This document shows, one piece after another, positions 56,949 through 64,000 of a stretch of DNA of 64,000 nucleotides; position 1 is the stretch's first letter; the number at the start of each line of letters is the position of its first letter. Origin of the DNA: Isoetes taiwanensis (taxonomy: Eukaryota > Streptophyta > Lycopodiopsida > Isoetales > Isoetaceae); NCBI GenBank assembly GCA_021234155.1, contig JAJEKV010000060.1, forward strand, positions 7,584,323-7,648,322, written 5' to 3'. The position numbers and the translations under genes were made by a program. The notes under the pieces are model-generated. The model saw nothing but the letters and a program-made list of their open reading frames with translations. It was not told the origin of the DNA and did not search any database.

Positions 56949-57725
56949 AAAAATTCAAAATTGGATGTATGATTATATATGGTTTGATAGCAAGGAAATA
57001 TATCACCAATCTTGCCAAGTATTTATTGTGGCGATTCTTATTCATGTTCAATATAAAAAGAACAACCCTATATCATATCAATACATAATGTGCTATGTAT
57101 GGAACTCTATACATGCATATATCCACGTCATTGAAGGCTGCAAAAGCTTACCGTTAAATACGTGCAAGAGAGTGACATGTATATGACGTCTGTATGTCTA
57201 CCCTCAGATCTAACAAACTGAGTATCATTTGTCATCTCACTTTCTCTCTTGATTTTTCATTCTTCCCCAAACAAAAGATAGAATGGGGAGAATAAAAGAT
57301 GGGTGCATTGGTGTTCTCTAAGAGACGTCCTTTGACTCACAAACTTGCTCTATGTTTTATGTTGTATCCTTTCTAAGCACAATGGGCAATTCATTCATAA
57401 GTGGCGCATTGGATAGAGATATTGTTCTTGGAACTCAAAATTTGTTGTCTAGTAGCTTGTATGTAATTCTTGTAAGCTCCATATCTAAAACCACATAGCC
57501 ACAATATCTAGCATTCACCCTCACAACTATTGAACGTGGCATTTCGAGCCTAAACTAGAAGTCTTTCTTACTCTTGTTTTAACCTTTTGTTGAGGTACTT
57601 AACTACTACAAATGGCATTCTGTCAACTGATATTGTAATTGGGTTCTGAAACACCAGCAGCAACGGCTTCTTCAAACCTTGGATTTTGGCAATGTCTTGA
57701 AACTGCCAATGTTGAAATACATGTT

Positions 57726-60077
57726 GCAACACTGGATCCTTTTCCACAAGCAAATATGCACCAACACTTTCTCATCCGTACACACTGTGATGTACCCGGA
57801 TCTCAACTAGCAGCTTAATGAGCCCATCAAATGGGGGGCGTGGTTCACCTGCAAATATCTGTCAGTAAAGACAGGCAAGGCAGTGCATATTTATCACGTT
57901 ATTTCAGTGGACATATAGTCCTTAGTCTACCGGGTTGTGGTTGCCAAATCCAGAATAAAGCTATATCCAAGATACTGCTCCATGCAAATGGGCATTTGAG
58001 CTTGTTAAGTTAATATATCTCTAAATTTTGGACTCTATGTTGAAGAACTAAATAAGCCCATATCCAAGTTGGCACTGCAAAATGGGCATTTGAGCTTCTA
58101 ACGTCTAGATATCTCTAAAATAGTAGACTATGTTGAAGAACTAAATAAACGAAAGCAAGAATAGAAACAATTCCGAACTCTGCACCATTTTTTTATCCCC
58201 TATTTTAAGCTGAAGATCCTTAAGCTAAGAAAGGACATGCTCATCATGAAATGCTAAGATCAGATAAGACACCAGTTTCCACTGGGAGAGTTATTTTGAA
58301 ACATTACAAGCACTTCCATTCTTGACTTATGCATAGAAACATCTACCATAAAAAGCACAAAATTAAAAGGCAGAGGCATCTTCCACAATGAGAAAGCATG
58401 ATAGTGTTGCAGAACCAATGTAAATAGCCTTACAAAGGCAAGATCACTGATTTCAAGTTAAGAAACTAATTCCCAATGTCAATAGTATTTTGCAGATTAC
58501 ACCATGCGGGACAGATGCATAGGAAAAATGGAGTTGAAAGTACAAGCAGTAAATCAATATTGGCAAGCTCTTTCTCTTAATAACGCTATTGTGAATTCAC
58601 ATACCTTTAAATGAAAACACAAATATAGCATCGATAACGTGTCAAACTTTAAAGAAAGATTGTGTGGCAACTCCTCGACTGATATAAAATGGACTGATAA
58701 GCTGTTCAGCTGCCAAGAAATCGTTTTATCAATAATCTAGATAACAAGGGCAGTCTATTAAAATAAGTGCTGAGCATTCTTCATCATAACATCACATTGA
58801 CCAAACTTAAAACACAAACTTTGTCCTGTACAACTGTCAGGTTTAGGTTTTTAATGTTGAAGACTAAAGACATTAGAATGGCTGGTTTCTTGAGAGCAAA
58901 TTTCGTGAACATAAACATAAAAGTATTGACTTTATCCAACTGTGTTGCATGTCTTCACATGCTGCAAGTGTATTATAAGTTATCAGCACACAAGGTTTTA
59001 AAGCTCAAATTCCTGTTCATACTGACGACCTCCTTGCTCAAGTAGGAATCGAATCCAAATTTTATGGCCATGACCAAACTTACTGTCATCTAGCTCTTTC
59101 TTATGATTAGTGTCATCGAACTGGTTGACCTCAGCAGAAATGATCAGGTAACAAAAGCAAGGCATCTCTTATATACTTCATAAAATAACAAATTATAAGT
59201 TTTAGGAGATTTCCACGACAAAGTAAATAATTTTTGTTTCCAATTCAAATTAAATCCAGAGAAGGTGAAAAGAAGGAGAACATTTTTATCCTTCCTCCCG
59301 TTTCGATTTCTATGTACATTCACTTGTGGGAACTTTCCTTTCCTGCTATATGCCAGTTCAGTGGATATAGTAATACTAGGCAGTCATAGCTATCTTTTGC
59401 ACTTCAAAGTCAAGTTGAAGACATAATGATATCTACTTTAAAGCCATGAGAATTAAAAGACCTTCAATGGTTTATTCTGCTCCAAACATGGAATGTGCAT
59501 TGAGAACCAAAATGAGAACTTACTTGTGTGACAAGGCCTGCATATCATGATTTTCCAGTTTGTTTGGGGTAACATATGCATGGCTTGTAACCAAAATGAT
59601 GAAGATGCCGAGCTGCAACCAATCCATCCCCGCCATTGTTCCAGGGACCACATAGTACAAGGACACGTTTATATTCAGCTACAGGATACACCTGTGAAAT
59701 GCCAAAGCGAGTTGGACACAAAATAAGATTGTAAAGGCAAGTGCCTACTGGAGACAAGGTACTATCAAGTGCTGAGCCGTGAAAGATAGAATAATTCAAC
59801 GATATTTACATATATAGTTATAAGTATGTAATATCTCTGAAATAGCTGAAGCAACACTCAAACCTGCAAGCTCCTGCTCAATAAATAGATAGAACATAAG
59901 TATGAGAATGAATGACAATAATGTTAAAGCTATTAAAAAAGAAGAGCACCATCAGCTGATCGATGCTAAAACCCAATGGCCCCATAAGCATTTCATCAAT
60001 AGAAACCGCAGCAGATTGTGTAATATAAGATACATCGTCGAAACTTTGTGAAGCATTCCTGTGTTTCCAAGGAATTC
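57726..60077 (-). pseudogene. PDX3: PDX3-like gene fragment, copy 2
   Basis: Matches copy 1. The exons are at about 60077-59950, 59873-59828 and 59691-59524 ([19 protein letters not shown]), plus a truncated RPPFDGLIK exon (57848 to about 57802) fused directly to a shortened last exon (HCVRIR and DPVLQHVFQ remnants at about 57800-57726). It shares the stop after KQTGKS, the AT splice donor and the Gly-to-Trp change with copy 1. It has additionally lost most of the last two exons, so it is the more degraded of the pair. Confidence 0.85.
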
Positions 60078-60366
60078 GTCATATTCTAAATGCCACCAAC
60101 CCTGTGTTACTTTCTGCTTCTGTTTCTGCGAGCATGTTAATGTGTTTGTGCATCAACGGGCCGGATAGTTGGCTTTGGGATCGTGCCAACATCCGACGGA
60201 CAGCAGACAAATATCTGGGCTTTTTCCTAATTTAGATCTTGCCTTTTTCCCGAAAGCCAGGAATAGAACTGATATTTTAGAACACGGAAAGTGCAGAGTC
60301 AGACACAATTACAGAGGTATAAGAATGTCTGCATTTGCATTGTGTTGGCATTACAGAATTCTGAGT

Positions 60367-61343
60367 ATGGAGACGGAGACGCAGGAGACAGATGAAGAGC
60401 TTCTCAACTACACTTACTCTGCTTTATTTCCCAATCTTTTGGAGAGCTATGATATGCTTAAGGAAATCGGCGAGGGTGGCCAAGCTACGGTTTTTCTCTG
60501 CAGAAGTAAAAGAGGAGGTAAGAAAGAGTTTGCTTGCAAAATCATCTGGGTAGGAGACACAGAGCCGATCAAGGAAATGGAGATCATGCAGAAATTAGCC
60601 AGCAGCCCTGGCGTAGTGCATATACACGAAGTAATCAAAGACGAGGGATTCTGGCACTTGATCATGGAATTGTGCGAATGTAGCTTGCTTGATGTAATCG
60701 CCAAGAAAGGCAGGCTATGCGAAAAGGAAGCGGCTCTTCTTATTCGAAATCTTGCTCTAGCTATACAGGATCTTCATCAAAGGGTATCATCCACCGGGAT
60801 CTGAAGCCAGGCAACGTTCTTGTGACCTCAGCAGCAAAGCCCTATGATGTTAGGGTTTCGGATTTCGGCATATCGGATCGTTTTTCAGGTTCTGCTCCCA
60901 GTTTTACATCCAGAGTCGGAACACCAAGATATTTCGCTCCAGAGGTTGTGCAGGGATATTATTCCACAGAGATAGACATATGGGGTCTGGGTTTGATCCT
61001 GTATGAGGTGCTTACTGGGAATGATCACTTCTCAAGTCTAGAAACTGCGCAAATTCACGAAGAACTGCTTCATGGCGAGGATTTGGCTGCCTCACACTTG
61101 CATTGGCCAGTTGGGTTGGTGTCAGAGGAAGCAAAGAGCCTTGTTTTGGCTATGTTGCAGCCTGATCCGGAGGAAAGGATATCTGTGCAGCAAATTTTGG
61201 CACACCCCTGGGTTGCCAAATATTATTCTAGTACCAGTACAAGGGCGCCTCAGAAGAGCTTAAAACGTAAGAGGCCATGCTTCACATACGGTGTTCCTGC
61301 TAAGCTCATCAGAACAGTGAGGCCCTCTGCAATTGCCTGCTGA
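60367..61343 (+). pseudogene. Protein kinase, copy 2, frameshifted
   Basis: Identical in layout to the kinase at 26970-27947, starting at ATG 60367. At 60777-60782 copy 1's four A residues (CATCAAAAGGG) are three here, so after DLHQ the frame becomes RVSSTGI and stops at 60802-60804, just before the HRDLKPGN catalytic loop. The rest of the domain (60782-61343) is intact in the shifted frame. The predicted product lacks the catalytic loop, DFG and activation segment. A homopolymer assembly error is the main alternative. If real, only copy 1 encodes active kinase. Confidence 0.85.
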
Positions 61344-63073
61344 AAAGAAAAGGGCAACAAGGGACATTCTTCTCTACATTTATTTGCCACTCAAGAGACT
61401 TGGCATTATTCTTCTGTACATATAAACTTAGATATCAGGTTATGCCACCTTCGTGACATAGACTATTATATTTTTTGAAGACAATTATTTGTAGAGGTTG
61501 GCTTCTTTGACATACGCCACCTTCAATGACATTTTTTTTGAATACAATACAATTATTTACAGAGGTTGGCTTCTTGACAAACGCCACCTCCATGACATAT
61601 TTTTACAAATTAATGGTTCACTTTAGCAGCTCTAGCAACTATGGATTTTGGTTGCTCTCTTTGTTTATAGATCTTCAAACTTTTCTTCCTTTTTTGCATT
61701 GTCTAGCTCAAATTTTTGCTTTCTAGATGATCTTTGATACTAGCAAGCTTTGTTTTATGCTTTAGCATAGAATATTGTGGCTTCAAAGTCTCTTTTATTG
61801 CCAAGCACTGCCATGTTGACATGTGCAGACACAATTTGTTATAATAGTTGGAAGATGGACGTTGTTCTTGAAGTTGGGGCTTTTAGGACTTAAATGTTGT
61901 GGTATAGAAACATATTTGTCATTTTTAGCAGGCTTGCCTAACCCCTCTACAACAATTTTTGTAATTCTAGGCTATCCACATTCCTTGTCACGTCATCTAA
62001 ACTTATTTTCTACCGTTAGATCTATAAAAAATACCATCTACGGCTTAGAAAATTCTAAAAAATCAGGAAAATACACCTTTTCTTCTTTTCTTCTTTCCTT
62101 CTAGCCATCTTTCAGCGAGCTATGGCAGGATTATGGCTTGATGGAATAGGGGACAGAAGTGGATAAGCAGAAGAAGATCATGCTTTTGTTTTTTCATGTG
62201 GCTTCCATAATTTCGGTTGTGCCTTGTCGTTGATCCGATTCTCAGACTTATTTATCGAATATCGCCCTAATCAGGCATTTGAATGGCAAAGATGCTATTC
62301 AGAGGCAATGATGGAAAATTTTGCCACATAGAGGTATATCTTCTGCTTTTCCAATCTTGCATAACCTTTCTTTTAGAGACTGGAAAATAGAGTCTGAAGG
62401 CTCATGGCAAATGATAAGACGAGTAGCAACAACAAATTTTCAATATTGATTGTTATACATTCGAATTTGATCAAGGTGCAATCATGGTTTAGGTAAGAGC
62501 TATTTGAATCCTTTTTACAGAGCAAATTTGTCACACAATTTTACCTGTTTCATAAAGCTGCAACTACGTTAGATCAGTATAGTCTATGTGGCTACTCGGC
62601 ATTCTCAATTTTGTTTACAAACTTTCTTGGCTATTAAGTTCTGCAATTGTTGTTTGGGCATGTTATAACTTAAGATTTTGTAAGGTTTTGGGATGTATTC
62701 GTAGGGCAAATTGTTATAATGCTAACGTCACTAAATGGGTTTTGTTATTCCAGTGGTCGATTGGGTTAGGTCTGAAACCTGTAATTTTTAGAAGGGCAGT
62801 GGTGGCGATGGCTTCACGTCCGCATGGAGCGGATGGAGCAGACGAGAGGCAGTTCCGGCCAGAGCTTTGGAGTCCGTCGGCATGTCCTGTGGGAGTATGA
62901 GGTTAGTCTGCTGTTGGTTCGTGGCGATGTCGTGTGGGAGTGCCGGGTATTTATGTGCTGCGTTTTGAACTCGCCTTCATCTTTGCTCTGGTTATACCTG
63001 CGTCTTGTGCTTGTGGTCTTGCTGCTGCAGTGGACGTCTTCTTTCGGCTGTGGTATTCTGCAACTCAGGTAAC
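61344..63073 (+). other. Conserved non-coding 3' flank, copy 2
   Basis: Parallels 27948-29663, diverging most at 62100-62260 and 62850-63070, where several small indels occur. The latter area would hold the proposed short first exon of the HUH-like gene. Confidence 0.5.
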
Positions 63074-64000
63074 ATGCCGAAGAGGGCAGCTAGATGTAGG
63101 AAACAAACCTTGGCTCCTGAAGCTAAATTCCCTTGTGTTGAGGATGCTTTCTCTGTGGGGGATAGGGAGGGCACGTCCAAGGGTAGGGGTACAGTAGAGG
63201 GTGAGGATGAGGGCACCGGGCTGTTGGATGTCAGCCTTACTCTGGGTTATGCTGGGACTGATGTTCCCCTTGCCATGTTTCACAAACTTGTGGATTTTTT
63301 GAAGACCCAGACTGTTGCTGGGGCTGTAGCCCTTGAAAGGGGATTAGACCTGGATCACTTGCACTGCACTGCCAGGGGGTGCTGAGGAGCACGTTGAAGA
63401 CTCCTCGTGGACGATAAAAATACCTTCCTTCCTTCCTTCCTTCCTTCCTTCCTTCCTTCCTTCCTTCCTTCCTCGTGCCGTGAATGCTGCCATCAAGAGA
63501 TTCTTCTGATATGCAAGGCTCTTAAGAATACAAGGATGCATTGTTTTGAGGGGTTGGTGGGATATTGCTTGAAGGACCTTGGTAAAGTCCACTTCAAAGT
63601 TTGCCTGCACAACGTTACTGAGAGGCAGATCGAGATGGGGAAGGACCTCTATCTGCTTCATGGTGCAGGTGACCTGAAGAGTGTCGTTGTGTTGGATAAC
63701 AAAAACTTGTTGCACAGGGCCCATCACTTTGTTAAATACCATGGTAGAAAGCAGATGTCTGCTTCCCTCGTCGACACTGTATGCCGGATGCTGAAGACTG
63801 GAAAGTTCATTCTCTCTAGTCAATGGATCTTGCCTACTAACTGTGCTTTTATTTCAGAGCGTCGGGTGAAGGCAGCATGGAGAATGACTCTTAATCCCTC
63901 GCAAGCCATGCCTAGTGACGCACGATGTGTGATATTCAATGTCCCTGCAGGTATGCAACCCGTGGAGCGAATGGGTAAGGCACGGAAGAGATACTATGAC
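63074..64000 (+). pseudogene. HUH-endonuclease-like gene, copy 2, cut by window end
   Basis: ATG 63074 gives an open frame of 103 residues through AMFHKLVDFLKTQTVAGAV and ALERGLDLDHLHC (His-Leu-His at 63356-63364), ending in TGA at 63383-63385 because of the same 5-base duplication as copy 1. The LINE tail with TCCTCGTG target duplications lies at 63402-63477. The downstream frame (about 63510-64000) reads EGLVGYCLKDLGKVHFKVCL, HNVTERQIEMGKDLYLLHG and KYHGRKQMSASLVDTVCRML and is open to the window edge. It preserves HNVTERQIE where copy 1 is scrambled. Between the two copies every coding block except the tail junction is undamaged at least once. Confidence 0.55.
63423..63472. repeat. (CCTT)n microsatellite, about 12 units
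   Basis: Counterpart of 30015-30096 with eight fewer units. Confidence 0.98.

Larger units (their letters stand above)
56949..64000. repeat. Segmental duplication, copy 2 (cut by window end)
   Basis: Same order and orientation as 22545-30640, offset about 33.39 kb. Main differences: loss of one intron/exon tandem unit and about 240 bases near 57800, a 4-base insertion near 59812, a one-base deletion in the kinase, a shorter CCTT run, and an intact 5' part of the HUH-like frame. Confidence 0.97.

Overview
The window is plant nuclear DNA from a large, repeat-rich genome. It carries fragments of land-plant genes: PDX3 (NNRE plus PNPOx type), a GDSL esterase, a PUS1-type tRNA pseudouridine synthase, an NDR-type AGC kinase and a CAMK-like kinase. 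Around them are plant L1 LINEs with DUF4283-like ORF1, a DUF7869-like transposase relative and an HUH-endonuclease-like gene. This repeat mix suggests a seed-free plant such as a fern or lycophyte. That placement is inference; the plant assignment itself is firm.

Layout. (1) 0.4-14.5 kb: a plus-strand L1 LINE (L1A) is split inside its endonuclease domain by an 8.4 kb insert (about 3.28-11.64 kb). The insert holds two divergent, spliced, decayed genes. The minus-strand gene looks like DUF7869. The plus-strand gene encodes about 1,000 residues with a faint methyltransferase-like C-terminal half. Between and around them lie GATCGCGGCCGCGATC-type palindromes and a 20-bp array. (2) 14.5-21.3 kb: a second L1 (L1B) on the minus strand, tail-to-tail with L1A. 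(3) 22.5-30.6 kb and 56.9-64.0 kb: two copies of one segmental duplication. In order it carries a PDX3-like pseudogene (minus), an intronless protein kinase (plus), a long conserved 3' flank, and an HUH-endonuclease-like gene interrupted by a very short LINE tail with a target-site duplication. Copy 1 has an intact kinase. Copy 2 has a one-base frameshift in it. (4) 31.3-37.6 kb and 44.4 kb: scattered fragments of the kinase 3' end; one is split by a 1.6 kb Helitron-like insertion. (5) 38-43.6 kb: a near-full-length LINE of a different clade (LINE C), with a partial relative at 46.0-47.7 kb and extra 3' tails. (6) 49.5-56.5 kb: fragments of captured or decayed genes (a GDSL-PUS chimeric exon and an NDR kinase piece), two inverted-repeat MITE-like elements and several tandem repeats.

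The only full-length, undamaged ordinary gene I can support is the kinase at 26970-27947. Everything else is transposon-derived or broken. The strongest candidates for something undescribed are the palindrome-rich divergent two-gene insert at 3.28-11.64 kb and the duplicated HUH-like gene.
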